Numbered from the stretch's first letter, positions 43,171 to 52,953 are shown. The stretch: 64,000 nt of DNA from Kribbella caucasensis (GCF_004361855.1 NZ_SNWQ01000003.1:434001-498000), one strand, 5' to 3'. The notes: a model not told the origin generated them from the letters alone. Made by a program: numbers and translations.

Positions 43171-43664
43171 GGGCGCTCGTCATGGGCGAGGTGTTCGCAT
43201 GGCTGGAGGACAGCGCGTTCTCCGAGGCGATCCGTGGTACGGCGTACCTGTATCCAATCCTCGAGAGCATCCACATCATCGGCATCGCGCTCTTGGTCGG
43301 CCCGGCCGTGGTCTTCGATCTCCGGCTGCTGGGGCTGGGCCGGCAGGCGCTGCGGGTGACGACCGCGGCGAACTGGCTCCTCCCTCTGTCGCATGTCGGC
43401 TTCATGATCGCGGCGGGCACCGGCGTCGCGATGTTCCTGCCCGGGGCGAGTGTCATCGCCGACCGCGGCAGCGCTCCGTGGAAGCTCGGCCTCATCCTGC
43501 TTGCAGGGCTGAACATCCTGATCTTCCATCGACACACCTACCGGGGTGTCGCTCGCTGGGATGTGGGCCGGTCGACGCCCGTCGCCGCCCGGTTCGCCGC
43601 GGTCGTCTCGCTGATGTCGTGGTCAGGTGTCACGGTCGCGGGCAGGCTCCTGGCCTACACCTGA
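43167..43664 (+). CDS. DUF6644-like integral membrane protein
   Basis: A 165-residue membrane protein with four predicted helices, including YLYPILESIHIIGIALLVGP, where a conserved His lies in the membrane, and HVGFMIAAGTGVAMFL. Histidines in several helices (ESIHIIG, LSHVGF, FHRHTY) could bind haem or metal, but this is an inference. It is co-translated with the DUF6152-like gene; these two families commonly occur together. The function is unknown. Confidence 0.65.
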   Translation: MRALVMGEVFAWLEDSAFSEAIRGTAYLYPILESIHIIGIALLVGPAVVFDLRLLGLGRQALRVTTAANWLLPLSHVGFMIAAGTGVAMFLPGASVIADRGSAPWKLGLILLAGLNILIFHRHTYRGVARWDVGRSTPVAARFAAVVSLMSWSGVTVAGRLLAYT

Positions 43665-43778
43665 CTGCCGCGGTCCTCCCTGACCGTTGGGCGGTGACCG
43701 GATACGGCTGCACCCTGGCAGCGTTCAATCCATCCCGCCCTGATCAAGGGATCCTCACGTGAAGGCGGCTACCGCTCC

Positions 43779-44204
43779 ATGAACTTGATGTCGGAGGAGC
43801 TGTTCGGGCCGGCCGTTTCGATCCGGCGTTTCAGCGATCTCGACCGGGCGATCGCCGAGGCGAACGAGACGCCGTACGGGCTCGCGGCCGGAATCTTCAC
43901 CGCCGATGTCGGCATAATGCTCGACGCCGCGGAGCTGCTGCGGGTCGGCACCGTGCACATCAACGAGGCCTCGAGCAACCGGGTCGATCTGATGCCGTTC
44001 GGCGGCGTCAAGGCCAGCGGCGAGGGCAAGGAAGGGCCCGCCTACGCGATCACCGAGATGACCGAGGAGCGCCTGATCACTATCGGGCGTCATTGGGAAC
44101 CGGAACCGGTCAGCGGAATACCACGTGACGACCGGTTCCGACAGTCGTTCATGGTCTTGTTCTCGTATCCGGGACTTATAGCTGGACTTATTACAAGGCG
44201 TTGA
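43779..44204 (+). pseudogene. C-terminal fragment of an aldehyde dehydrogenase
   Basis: About 110 residues match the end of aldehyde dehydrogenases: SEELFGPAVSIRRFSDLDRA, NETPYGLAAGIFTAD, GTVHINEASSNRVDLMPFGG and VKASGEGKEGPAYAI. The NAD-binding domain and the catalytic Cys are absent. The frame runs on past the homology to 44204. It is a relic, not a working enzyme. Confidence 0.8.
44173..44192. promoter_or_regulatory. Direct repeat upstream of the beta-glucoside operon
   Basis: GGACTTAT-AGCT-GGACTTAT: two identical octamers one helical turn apart, about 100 bases before the binding-protein start, followed by TTGACA at 44202. It could be the site of the ROK regulator encoded in this operon. 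Confidence 0.35.
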
Positions 44205-44292
44205 CAAAGGGGTGGTGAGGCGGGAGAGTTTGGGGCAGTCGTGGTCGTGGGGCTTCCCCCGGCCGAGGTTCAAGCTCGAGAGGAACGAGCCC

Positions 44293-45543
44293 ATGAAGAG
44301 GATCCGCTGGGTCGCTGCCGCTGTGGCGGCGGCGATGACCGTTTCACTCGCGGCGTGCAGTTCGGGAGGGGGCGAAGCGGCGTCGCCGGCGGGTCCCGGG
44401 AAGCTCACGGTCTGGGTCATGGGCGACAGCTCGGCGCACTTCGACGAGCTGGTCAAACCCTTCACGGAGGAGACGGGCACGGCGGTCGAGACCGTTCCGA
44501 TTCCGTGGGACAGTGTCGATCAGAAGTTCACCACGGCGGTCGCCTCGGGCAACGGGCCGGATGTGCTGCAGATCGGGGTCTCGAAGCTGCGTACGTTCGC
44601 GGACAGCGGCGCGCTCCTGCCGCTGGACGACGAGACGTTGGCGAACCACAAGAACCTTGCGTCGTCGAACTTCCTGGACGGTGTCGCGGGTGACGCGACC
44701 GCGGTCGACGGCAAGGTGGTGTCGCTGCCGTGGGTGTCGGACACGCGGGTGCTGTTCTACCGCACCGACATCCTGTCCGCCGCCGGTGTCGCCGGTCCGC
44801 CCGCGACCTGGGACGAGTTGCGCGCCGACGCGAAGAAACTGTCCGGCCGAGGCGCCGGCAAGTTCGGGTTCCACGTTCCTCAGTGGGACAGCGCCCTGCC
44901 GGTGACCATGACCAGGAACTTCGGCGGGGACATCGTCGGGAGTGACGGGAAGATCAACTTCGGTACGCCGGAGTTCGAGAAGGCTGTCGACCTCTACACG
45001 GGGCTGTACTCCGACAAGAGCGTCCCGACGAACAGCGACTTCGACCAGGTCCAAGGCTTCGTCTCGGGCGTCACGCCGATGCTCGTGAGCGGCCCGTACC
45101 TCGCTGCCGCGATCAAGCAGGCGGCTCCGCAACTGGACGGCAAGTGGATCGTCGCCCCGATGCCGAAGGCAGTCACCGGTACCTCGCTGCTCGCCGGTTC
45201 GAACCTTGGTATCTGGAAGTCGACCAAGAACAAGGATGCCGCGCTCCAGTTGCTCGACTTCCTCTCCAGGCCGGACACGCAGGTCAAATGGTTCGGGCTC
45301 GACGGTCAGCTGCCGACAGTGAAGGCCGCGCTCGCAGACCCCAAGCTCAGCTCCGACCCGCTCGCCGCGGTGTACTCGAAACAGCTGATGGACTCGAAAC
45401 TCCTCCCGCTGGTACCGAACTGGGACGGTGAGACCGGCAAGGCCCTTCTCGATGCGCTGAACGCCATCGCACTGACCGGCGCGGATCGCGGGCAGACCCT
45501 GCAGAAGCTGTTCGGCGCCACCGGAAACTCCTCCATCAACTGA
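44293..45543 (+). CDS. Extracellular solute-binding lipoprotein (beta-glucoside ABC importer)
   Basis: Type 1 sugar-binding protein of 416 residues. The lipoprotein signal is MKRIRWVAAAVAAAMTVSLA followed by the lipobox Cys and SSGGG. The mature part begins GKLTVWVMGDSSAHFDELV. GAGAGGAA precedes the ATG; a longer upstream frame has no support. It is the first gene of a rightward operon with two permeases, GH5, ROK and GH3, so the ligand is probably a beta-glucan oligosaccharide or beta-glucoside. Confidence 0.92.
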   Translation: MKRIRWVAAAVAAAMTVSLAACSSGGGEAASPAGPGKLTVWVMGDSSAHFDELVKPFTEETGTAVETVPIPWDSVDQKFTTAVASGNGPDVLQIGVSKLRTFADSGALLPLDDETLANHKNLASSNFLDGVAGDATAVDGKVVSLPWVSDTRVLFYRTDILSAAGVAGPPATWDELRADAKKLSGRGAGKFGFHVPQWDSALPVTMTRNFGGDIVGSDGKINFGTPEFEKAVDLYTGLYSDKSVPTNSDFDQVQGFVSGVTPMLVSGPYLAAAIKQAAPQLDGKWIVAPMPKAVTGTSLLAGSNLGIWKSTKNKDAALQLLDFLSRPDTQVKWFGLDGQLPTVKAALADPKLSSDPLAAVYSKQLMDSKLLPLVPNWDGETGKALLDALNAIALTGADRGQTLQKLFGATGNSSIN

Positions 45544-45593
45544 CCGCTCGCCGGGCCGGCCGCGTATCGGCCCGGCGACAGGAGCATCCCGTC

Positions 45594-46469
45594 ATGAAGA
45601 CACGACTGATCCCGTTCGCTTTCGTCGTCCCCGCCATGCTTCCGCTGATCGCCTTCGGCGTCCTGCCGATCGGCGTCGCCCTGGTCGTCAGCTTCACCGA
45701 CATGAATCTTGCCGGCCTCGGCGACTGGTCACAGATCGAGTTCGTCGGGTCGGCCAATTACTCCCGCTTGTTCGCGGACGCCGCCTTCTGGCAGGCGCTG
45801 GCCAACACTGCGGTGTTTGCTGGTCTCGGCGTACCAGCCGTCATTGTGCTGTCGCTGGTGATCGCGCTCGGGCTCAACCGTGGTCAGGGTCGTTTCTACC
45901 GGGCGCTGCGCTCGTTCTATTTCGTTCCGGCCATTACCGGCATCGTCGCAGTCGCGCTCGTCTGGGGTTACCTGTACAACACCCAGTTCGGGTTGTTCAA
46001 TTATCTGCTCTCGCTCGCCGGGCTGCCCGCCGTACCGTGGTTGTCAGATCCGGGTGTCGTCAAGTTTTCGGTGGTTCTCGTCGCGGTCTGGCGTGGGCTC
46101 GGGCTCAACGTCATCATCTTCCTGGCTGCGCTCCAGGGTGTGCCCAAGGAGTACCTCGAGGCGGCCGCGATCGACGGCGCCTCAGAGCTTCGCCGGACCG
46201 TCTCGATCGTCATCCCGCTGCTGCGCGTCGCGATCTTCTTCGTGACCGTGACGACGGTCATCGCCTGGCTGCAGTTCTTCGACGAGCCCTTCGTCCTGAC
46301 CAAGGGTGGACCGCTGGGCGCATCGACATCGATCTCGCTTTTCCTGTATCAGAAGGGCTTTGCGGCCAGCCAGTTCGGTTACGCGAGCGCGGGTTCCGTC
46401 GTGCTGTTCGCGCTCATCGCCGCTGTCACCGTGATCCAGTTGCGTGTCAGGAGAACCGATGCTGACTGA
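45594..46469 (+). CDS. Carbohydrate ABC transporter permease (MalF/UgpA type)
   Basis: Permease of 291 residues, six helices, with the ATPase-contacting loop EYLEAAAIDGASELRRTVSI. It begins 50 bases after the binding-protein gene and overlaps the second permease by 11 bases. It is the partner of the permease at 46459 in one CUT1 importer. No ATPase subunit is encoded in the operon. Confidence 0.92.
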   Translation: MKTRLIPFAFVVPAMLPLIAFGVLPIGVALVVSFTDMNLAGLGDWSQIEFVGSANYSRLFADAAFWQALANTAVFAGLGVPAVIVLSLVIALGLNRGQGRFYRALRSFYFVPAITGIVAVALVWGYLYNTQFGLFNYLLSLAGLPAVPWLSDPGVVKFSVVLVAVWRGLGLNVIIFLAALQGVPKEYLEAAAIDGASELRRTVSIVIPLLRVAIFFVTVTTVIAWLQFFDEPFVLTKGGPLGASTSISLFLYQKGFAASQFGYASAGSVVLFALIAAVTVIQLRVRRTDAD

Positions 46470-47343
46470 TATTCCAGTGCAGACTCCACGGAAGCCGTTG
46501 CCGCCTCCGGCGCCGGAGGTGAGACGCTCCGCTCGCCGAAAGGGGAGCGCACTTGTCGGGACGCTGCTTCTGGCAGGTGCACTGCTGATCGCGTTCCCGT
46601 TCCTGTGGATGGTGTTCGCCTCGGTCAAGCCGCGCAGCGAATCGGTGGCCTACCCACCGGCGTTGCTGCCGAAGAGACCGACGTTCGACTTCTACGTCGA
46701 GCTGTTCGTGCGGCTCGACTTCGGGCGGTACCTGCTCAACACACTCCTCATCGTCGTCATCTGCATGTTCGGCCTGCTGGCGATGGCGGCGGCGGGGTAC
46801 GGGTTCGCCAAGTTCAGGTTCCGCGGCCGGAGCGCTCTGTTCTTCCTGGTGCTGGTGACGATGATGATCCCGGGTCAGGTGACGATGATCCCCAGCTACC
46901 TGATCCTGGACGGGATGCACCTGACCAACACGATCCCCGGAATCGCGCTGCCGATGCTGGTCTCCGGGTTCAGCATCTTCTTGTTCCGGCAGTTCATGAC
47001 CACGATTCCGAACGAGGTCATCGAGGCTGCCCGGATCGACGGTGCCGGAGAATGGCGGATCTTCGCCCGGATCATCCTGCCGATGTCGCGGCCGATCCTC
47101 GCCGTGCAGGTGGTGCTGACCTTCATCGCCGGCTGGAACGCGTTCCTCTGGCCGTTGATCATCGCCAACGACCCGAACCTCTACACCCTGTCGGTCGGGC
47201 TGTCGCTGCTCAACCAGCAGCTTGCGACCAATCCGTCGCTGCAGATGGCCGCCTCGACTCTGATGATCGTCCCGATCCTGGTCGTGTTCGTCGTTTTCCA
47301 GCGCCACATCGTGCAGGGTTTCGCCCTGTCCGGGCTCAAGTAA
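46459..47343 (+). CDS. Carbohydrate ABC transporter permease (MalG/UgpE type)
   Basis: Permease of 294 residues with six helices and the loop EVIEAARIDGAGEWRIFARI. ATG 46459 follows CAGGAGAA at proper spacing; the GTG 15 bases earlier is less likely. The N-terminal tail is Pro-rich and basic before the first helix (LVGTLLLAGALLIAFPFLWM). It is followed ten bases later by the GH5 gene. Confidence 0.92.
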   Translation: MLTDIPVQTPRKPLPPPAPEVRRSARRKGSALVGTLLLAGALLIAFPFLWMVFASVKPRSESVAYPPALLPKRPTFDFYVELFVRLDFGRYLLNTLLIVVICMFGLLAMAAAGYGFAKFRFRGRSALFFLVLVTMMIPGQVTMIPSYLILDGMHLTNTIPGIALPMLVSGFSIFLFRQFMTTIPNEVIEAARIDGAGEWRIFARIILPMSRPILAVQVVLTFIAGWNAFLWPLIIANDPNLYTLSVGLSLLNQQLATNPSLQMAASTLMIVPILVVFVVFQRHIVQGFALSGLK

Positions 47344-47353
47344 GGACCACTAG

Positions 47354-48784
47354 ATGACTCGCCTGCACCGCCGTGGCTTCGTACGAGCCGAAGGCACTCA
47401 ACTGGTCGACGACAGCGGCACCCTGCTACCGCGCGGGGTCGGGCTGGGCAACTGGCTACTTGCCGAGGGCTACATGTGGCTCTTCGGTGACGAGCTCGCC
47501 TCACCGCGCCAGATCGAGCACCGCATCGAAACTCTCGTGGGTGCCGATCGAGCTTCCGAGTTCTGGCACCGATTTCGGGACGCGTTCGTCGGTGAGACCG
47601 ACTTCGCGCTGATCGCGGCACTCGGGTTCGACCACGTCCGGCTGCCCATCAACGCCCGGGGTGTGATGGCCGCGGATGGGACCCTCGTCGAGGCCGGATT
47701 CGACCTGATCGAGCGTGCCGTGGCCTGGAGCGAGCAGTACGGTCTCCGCATCCTCCTCGACCTGCATGGCGCGCCCGGTGGTCAGACCGGGACGAACATC
47801 GACGACTCCGAGCACGGCCGGCCCGAGCTGTTCATGCGGCCGATCCACCGCGAGCACACGATCGCGCTGTGGCGCGAGCTGGCCCTGCGGTACCGCGATC
47901 GCGAGGCCGTGTTCGGTTACGACCTGCTGAACGAGCCACTGCCGAACGAGTGGCAGTACCGGTACGCCGACCACCTCGTCGACCTCTACCGGGATCTCAC
48001 AACGGCGGTCCGTGAGATCGACGACCGGCATCTGATCATGTACGAGGGCAGTCATTGGGCCACGAACTGGGCTCCGCTGCGGGAACGCTTCGACGACAAC
48101 CAGGCGCTGCAGTTCCACCGCTACTGGTGTCAGCCCGACGACAGCAGCATCGCGGAGTACCTCGCCGTACGCGATCGGCTCGAGACGCCGATCTACATGG
48201 GCGAGGGAGGTGAGAACACACCAGCCTGGATCTACGCCGCGACCAGGCTGTACGAGCGACACGGGATCGGTTGGAACCTGTGGCCGTGGAAGAAGCTCGG
48301 AACGCGGACTTCGCCGTTGTCGGCGGGTGTTCCCGATGGTTGGGAACAGATCGCCGACATGTCGGCGCGGCCCGACGCCGACGTGGTTTGGCGGGTACTC
48401 GAAGACTTCCTCTCCGCAGTCGAGGTGTCCCGGTGCGAGACGCGCACCCCCGTGCTGGACGCAGTGTTCGCCCGCCCTACGCTGGTGCTTCCGGCGTGGG
48501 CCGGCAGGACGGAGGAGGGTACGACGATCGCCGCGATGACCTCGGCGCCGATCCCCGACGGGCTCTGGCACCACACCAGCGGCACGCCGTACTCGCACGA
48601 GGAGTATGTTCCCGTGTCGGTGAGCGAGGGTTCCCGCTTGATGTTCGATCTGGCAGCCGCACCGAGCGGGTGGAAGGTCGAGGCCGACGATCCGGATGCC
48701 GTCGCGGTGGTGTGGGACGGGCAGTCGCTCGTTCTCGAGGCCAGGTCGTCCACGGTCGTTCGGTGGATCGAGTTGACGTCATGA
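47354..48784 (+). CDS. GH5-type cytoplasmic beta-glycosidase
   Basis: A 476-residue enzyme with a (beta/alpha)8 barrel of GH5 type. The acid/base is Glu194 in DLLNEP and the likely nucleophile Glu284 in MGEGGENT; HVRLPINARG and LLDLHGAPGGQTG are further conserved blocks. A C-terminal beta-sandwich of about 100 residues follows. There is no signal peptide, so it acts on imported oligosaccharides, possibly as exo-glucanase or beta-glucosidase. It overlaps the ROK gene by four bases. Confidence 0.88.
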   Translation: MTRLHRRGFVRAEGTQLVDDSGTLLPRGVGLGNWLLAEGYMWLFGDELASPRQIEHRIETLVGADRASEFWHRFRDAFVGETDFALIAALGFDHVRLPINARGVMAADGTLVEAGFDLIERAVAWSEQYGLRILLDLHGAPGGQTGTNIDDSEHGRPELFMRPIHREHTIALWRELALRYRDREAVFGYDLLNEPLPNEWQYRYADHLVDLYRDLTTAVREIDDRHLIMYEGSHWATNWAPLRERFDDNQALQFHRYWCQPDDSSIAEYLAVRDRLETPIYMGEGGENTPAWIYAATRLYERHGIGWNLWPWKKLGTRTSPLSAGVPDGWEQIADMSARPDADVVWRVLEDFLSAVEVSRCETRTPVLDAVFARPTLVLPAWAGRTEEGTTIAAMTSAPIPDGLWHHTSGTPYSHEEYVPVSVSEGSRLMFDLAAAPSGWKVEADDPDAVAVVWDGQSLVLEARSSTVVRWIELTS

Positions 48785-50019
48785 CCGGCGCCGGCCGGAA
48801 CGACCGGCTGCGGGCCGCTTGGGCGGGCGTTTCGACCGCGCCCGAATCGCAGACGGTCAACTCGCTGCGGCAGCGCAACCGGGCGAGCGCGCTCCAGTTC
48901 ATCCTCAGGCAACGCGAGGCCACCCGAGCCGACGTGGCCCGGCACTGCGGCCTGTCGGTCGCCTCCGCGACGAACATGGTCAACGATCTGATGGCTGACG
49001 GCCTCGTTGTCGAGTCCGGCACCGTCGCCTCCCGGGGCGGGCGCCCGATCACGGTGATCGCTCCGAACTCCGACGGCGCCTACGCGATTGGTGCCGACGT
49101 CGGCGAACGAGGTGTGGCGGTCGAACTGTTCGACCTCGGCTTGCAGGTGGTGGACCGCGAGTTCCGGGGCGGGCGGCAGGAGGAGTCGCCCGAGGACATC
49201 GAGCAGGACCTTCGGGACGCGATCGGGGCGCTGCGCGCGCGGAACGCGGAACGCTGGGGGAGGGTTCTCGGTGTCGGACTGGGACTGCCCGGAGTTGTGG
49301 AGACATCGGCGGACGGGGAGCAGACGCTGTACGCGCAAAGCCTGGGCTGGGCGCCGAGGCCGATCCCCGGTGCCACTAAGGACGGTCTGCCGGTGTTCGG
49401 CGAGAACGGCGCGAAGACGCTCGCTCGCGCCGAGATGTGGTTCGGGGCAGCTCGAGACATCGAGCACGCGGCGGTCGCGCTGCTCGGCCGCGGTGTCGGG
49501 CTGGCGATCGTCAACGAAGGGAAGCTCTTCCGCGGCGCGTTCGGCAGCGCGACGGAGTGGGGGCACACGAAGATCCGGTACGGCGGCGAGCCGTGCCGCT
49601 GCGGCGATCGTGGCTGCCTCGAGGCGTACGTCGGCGCGGACGCACTGCTCGCGGCCTGGCGCCGTACCGGTGGTGCGTTCGAGGGGAGCGGCTGGCAGGC
49701 GATCGGCGCGCTGTGCGAAGCCGCGGAGACCGACGATGCCGCAGCCCGGGTACTCGGCGATGGGATCGAGGCCCTGGGAGCCGCGCTCGGAAGCATCGTC
49801 AACCTCGCGAACCCGCAGCGCATCGTCGTCGGTGGATGGGTCGGCCTGCGACTGATGGAGCGCCACGGTCAAGCCATCACCGAGGCGATCAGGCGCAACT
49901 GCCTGATCCGGGCCGGCGAGCAGTTCGACTTGGTGGCCGCGACCTTCGGGGGAGACACCGTCGCCCTCGGATCCGCGCTGATGCCGATCGAGGCGCTCAT
50001 CCACGCACCGCGCAACTAA
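48781..50019 (+). CDS. ROK-family transcriptional regulator (NagC/XylR type)
   Basis: A 412-residue ROK repressor. The N-terminal winged helix reads ATRADVARHCGLSVASATNM; the sugar-kinase-like domain has EWGHTKI and the zinc-binding CRCGDRGCLEAY. The ATPase loops are altered relative to kinases, consistent with a regulator. Embedded in the operon, it most likely represses the transporter and glycosidase genes until a glucoside or glucose-derived ligand binds. It is coupled to GH5 by ATGA overlap. Confidence 0.92.
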   Translation: MTGAGRNDRLRAAWAGVSTAPESQTVNSLRQRNRASALQFILRQREATRADVARHCGLSVASATNMVNDLMADGLVVESGTVASRGGRPITVIAPNSDGAYAIGADVGERGVAVELFDLGLQVVDREFRGGRQEESPEDIEQDLRDAIGALRARNAERWGRVLGVGLGLPGVVETSADGEQTLYAQSLGWAPRPIPGATKDGLPVFGENGAKTLARAEMWFGAARDIEHAAVALLGRGVGLAIVNEGKLFRGAFGSATEWGHTKIRYGGEPCRCGDRGCLEAYVGADALLAAWRRTGGAFEGSGWQAIGALCEAAETDDAAARVLGDGIEALGAALGSIVNLANPQRIVVGGWVGLRLMERHGQAITEAIRRNCLIRAGEQFDLVAATFGGDTVALGSALMPIEALIHAPRN

Positions 50020-50073
50020 CGCCAAGCCACCACCGGTGGTGCCCGTGCTTCCGCCTGCCCAGAAGAGGTTGCC

Positions 50074-52368
50074 ATGAGCACTGAACTGACGTATCTCGAC
50101 CCGACGCGCCCTATCGCCGTACGTGTGGATGATCTCCTCGACCGCATGACTGTCGAAGAGAAGGCCGGACAGATGCTGCAACTCGACGCCCGCGGCGACC
50201 TCGATGACCAGGTGCTGAGAATGCACGTCGGCTCGATCCTGCACGCCTCGCCCGAGCGCATCGTGCGCGCACACGAACTCACCGCTCGAACCCGACTACG
50301 CATTCCACTGCTCGTGGGCGAGGACTGCATCCACGGGCATTCGTTCTGGGAGGGAGCAACGATATTCCCGACCCAGCTCGGTATGGCGGCGTCGTGGGAC
50401 CCCGAGCTGCTCGAGCGGGTCGCGCGCGCAACGGCCGTCGAGGTGGCGGCGACTGGTGTGCATTGGACGTTCTCTCCGGTGCTGTGTATCGCCCGCGATC
50501 TGCGGTGGGGCCGCGTCGGTGAGACGTTCGGCGAGGATCCGTACCTCATCGGAGAACTTGCCGCGTCTATGGTCCGCGGCTATCAAGGCGACGGTCTGCG
50601 AGACACAACGGCTGTTCTCGCGACGGCCAAGCACTTCGCCGGGTACTCCGAAACGCAAGGCGGTAGAGACGCCAGTGAAGCGGACATCTCGCAGCGGAAG
50701 CTGCGCTCGTGGTTCCTGCCGCCGTTCGAGCGAGCCGCGAGGGAGGGTTGCCGGACGTTCATGCTCGGCTATCAGACCATCGACGGCGTACCGATCACGA
50801 CCAACAGTTGGCTGCTGAACGACGTACTGCGGGGCGAGTGGGGCTACACAGGCACCCTCGTCACCGACTGGGACAACGTCGGCCGCATGGTGTGGGAGCA
50901 GCGCGTTCAGCCGACGTACGCGGAGGCTGCTGCCGCGGCGGTGAAGGCCGGTAACGACATGGTGATGAGTACGCCGGGATTCTTCGACGGTGCGCTCGAG
51001 GCGATCCGCACCGGCCTGTTGGAAGAGACCGACCTGGATGCGGCTGTCGCGAGGATCCTCACGGTGAAGTTCGAGCTCGGTCTGTTCGAGCAGCCTCGAC
51101 ACCCGGATCGCGAGCGGATCGAGTGTGTGATCGGCAGCACCGAGCACGCCGCGCTGAACCTCGAGGTTGCCCGCCGATCGCTTGTGCTGCTGCACAACGA
51201 CGGTGTTCTGCCCCTCGCCGGTGGCTTCATCGCCGGCGCGGACGGCCGAGCGGCGACGGACAGCCGCGCGCCGCGGCGCATCGCGGTCGTCGGTCCGCTG
51301 GCCGACGACGCGCAGACACAGCTCGGCGACTGGGCCGGGGGATCCGGTCAGGCCGGATGGCTCGATGGGCAGCCTGGCGAGTTGATCACGACCGTACTGG
51401 ACGGCCTGCGGGCGCACGTGCCAGTGGACTGGTCGATCACATACGCCGTTGGCGCTGAGATCGTGCAGTTGGCGCCGGACCCGGAGGGTGAGTTCTTCCC
51501 GGACGGGCAGCCGCGTCCTCCGGTCGTCGTCCCCTGTGAGCCGAACGAGGCGCAGCTCGCCGGTGCCGTCGCGGCGGCGAGGGACGCCGATTTCGTGGTC
51601 GCCGTCGTGGGAGACCGGATCGAGCTGGTCGGGGAGGGCCGCTCGACCGCGACCCTTGAACTGCTCGGTGGCCAGATCACGTTGCTCGAGGCAATCGCCG
51701 CGACAAGGACTCCGATGATCGTGGTACTGCTCGCATCGAAGCCGCTCGTACTGCCGTCCGCAGTTGCCGAGGCGGCGGCGCTCTTGTGGGTCGCGAACCC
51801 GGGAATGCAGGGCGGCCGGGCGATTGCGGAGCTCTTGCTCGGACTGATCGAGCCGAGTGGCCGACTACCGATCTCGTTCGCCCGTCACGTCGGACAGCAG
51901 CCGACGTACTACAACCAGATCCGTGGCCAGCACGGCAATCGGTACGCCGACCTCACACAGCAGCCCGCATTCGCGTTCGGAGAAGGACTGTCCTACACGC
52001 GGGTCGAGTACGAAGGCCTCCTGATCGCCGACGACCGGATTACGACTGACGGCGTACTCCGTGCGCGGGTGACGCTCAGGAACACCGGCCGGCGGCCGGT
52101 ACGCGAAACCGTGCAGGCCTACGTCAGCGATTGTGTGACCTCGGTCAGCTGGGCGGAGCAGGAGCTGAAGGCGTTCCAGCAGGTCGATCTCGGCCCCTCC
52201 GAATGCAAAGAGGCCGAGATCGAGATTTCTGTCGGCGACCTCACGATCGTCGCCGCGGATGGCCGGCGCATCGTCGAACCTGGTCAGTTCGAGCTTCGCG
52301 TCGGGCCTTCAAGCCTTGCGGCGAGCCAACTCCGCGCCGTGTTCACCGTTTGCGCTAGGAGCACGTGA
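50074..52368 (+). CDS. GH3 family beta-glucosidase/xylosidase
   Basis: A 764-residue GH3 enzyme. N-terminal barrel: MTVEEKAGQMLQLDA, RVGETFGEDPYLIG, KHFAGYSETQGGRD and the nucleophile Asp265 in GTLVTDWDNVGRM. The alpha/beta sandwich follows, then a fibronectin type III-like C-terminal domain (LRNTGRRPVRETVQAYVSD). There is no signal peptide, so it probably hydrolyses imported beta-glucosides with GH5. It lies 54 bases after the ROK gene and ends six bases before a convergent lipocalin-like gene. Confidence 0.93.
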   Translation: MSTELTYLDPTRPIAVRVDDLLDRMTVEEKAGQMLQLDARGDLDDQVLRMHVGSILHASPERIVRAHELTARTRLRIPLLVGEDCIHGHSFWEGATIFPTQLGMAASWDPELLERVARATAVEVAATGVHWTFSPVLCIARDLRWGRVGETFGEDPYLIGELAASMVRGYQGDGLRDTTAVLATAKHFAGYSETQGGRDASEADISQRKLRSWFLPPFERAAREGCRTFMLGYQTIDGVPITTNSWLLNDVLRGEWGYTGTLVTDWDNVGRMVWEQRVQPTYAEAAAAAVKAGNDMVMSTPGFFDGALEAIRTGLLEETDLDAAVARILTVKFELGLFEQPRHPDRERIECVIGSTEHAALNLEVARRSLVLLHNDGVLPLAGGFIAGADGRAATDSRAPRRIAVVGPLADDAQTQLGDWAGGSGQAGWLDGQPGELITTVLDGLRAHVPVDWSITYAVGAEIVQLAPDPEGEFFPDGQPRPPVVVPCEPNEAQLAGAVAAARDADFVVAVVGDRIELVGEGRSTATLELLGGQITLLEAIAATRTPMIVVLLASKPLVLPSAVAEAAALLWVANPGMQGGRAIAELLLGLIEPSGRLPISFARHVGQQPTYYNQIRGQHGNRYADLTQQPAFAFGEGLSYTRVEYEGLLIADDRITTDGVLRARVTLRNTGRRPVRETVQAYVSDCVTSVSWAEQELKAFQQVDLGPSECKEAEIEISVGDLTIVAADGRRIVEPGQFELRVGPSSLAASQLRAVFTVCARST

Positions 52369-52374
52369 AGTCGA

Positions 52375-52848
52375 TCAGGAGCGCTTGTACGTCGCGCGCC
52401 AGCCTTCGGACGGGTCGGGCGGGGTCAGCACGAGCGTGTCGCCCTTCACCTCGAAGACCCGGGTGAGGCGCTGGCCGACGAGCGCCGGGACCAGGGACGA
52501 GTCGACGGTGACGACGAAGGTGCCCGCAGCCCGGTCGACGTCGACGTGTCCGTAGAAGGCCTCGTACCCGTTCAACGTGTACGGCGTGTCCGGTGCGTCG
52601 GGGTTGAGGTTCCTCGCCTGGACCGACATGGTGCCGGACTTGGTGAAGACGACTTGGCCGGAGTACGGCACGGGCTGCAGGTTTCCTTCGGTGCCGACCT
52701 CCAGGGAGGTCATCTGCCACGCGCCGATGAGCGGCCCGGTGCCCCGGTCGGCCATGCTCTGCTGCGCGAACGGCGGCGCGATCGCCAGGAGGGCGAGCGC
52801 GAGTGCGGCCACCAGTACGAGCGGTGTGATCCGCCGCTTGATCGTCAT
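52375..52848 (-). CDS. Exported lipocalin-like domain protein
   Basis: A 157-residue protein with a signal peptide (LVLVAALALALLAIAPPFA) and a lipocalin-like beta-barrel domain: GPLIGAWQMTSLEVGTEGNL, VFTKSGTMSVQARN, YTLNGYEAFYGHVDVD and RLTRVFEVKGDTLVLTPP. The first strand matches the LxGxW pattern of the Lipocalin_5-type family, which may bind a small hydrophobic ligand. ATG 52848 is preferred over 52920 because it places the signal at the N-terminus. A frameshifted paralogue is at 41203, and both have the GGGTGTACT element upstream. Confidence 0.75.
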   Translation of the reverse strand: MTIKRRITPLVLVAALALALLAIAPPFAQQSMADRGTGPLIGAWQMTSLEVGTEGNLQPVPYSGQVVFTKSGTMSVQARNLNPDAPDTPYTLNGYEAFYGHVDVDRAAGTFVVTVDSSLVPALVGQRLTRVFEVKGDTLVLTPPDPSEGWRATYKRS

Positions 52849-52953
52849 GTCTACAGGCTCCTCTGCTTGGGGATGGAGATGCCGCAGGCAACGGATGCCT
52901 TCGACATCTCCAGCCAACACGCTCCGGCCGCCCCGAGGGAGTCTCTTTTCGAA

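Noticed and set aside
48232..50274. 680-codon open frame antisense to GH5, ROK and GH3 genes
   Set aside because: Long antisense frames are common in high-GC DNA with strong third-position bias; no motif is recognisable and the sense genes are unmistakable.
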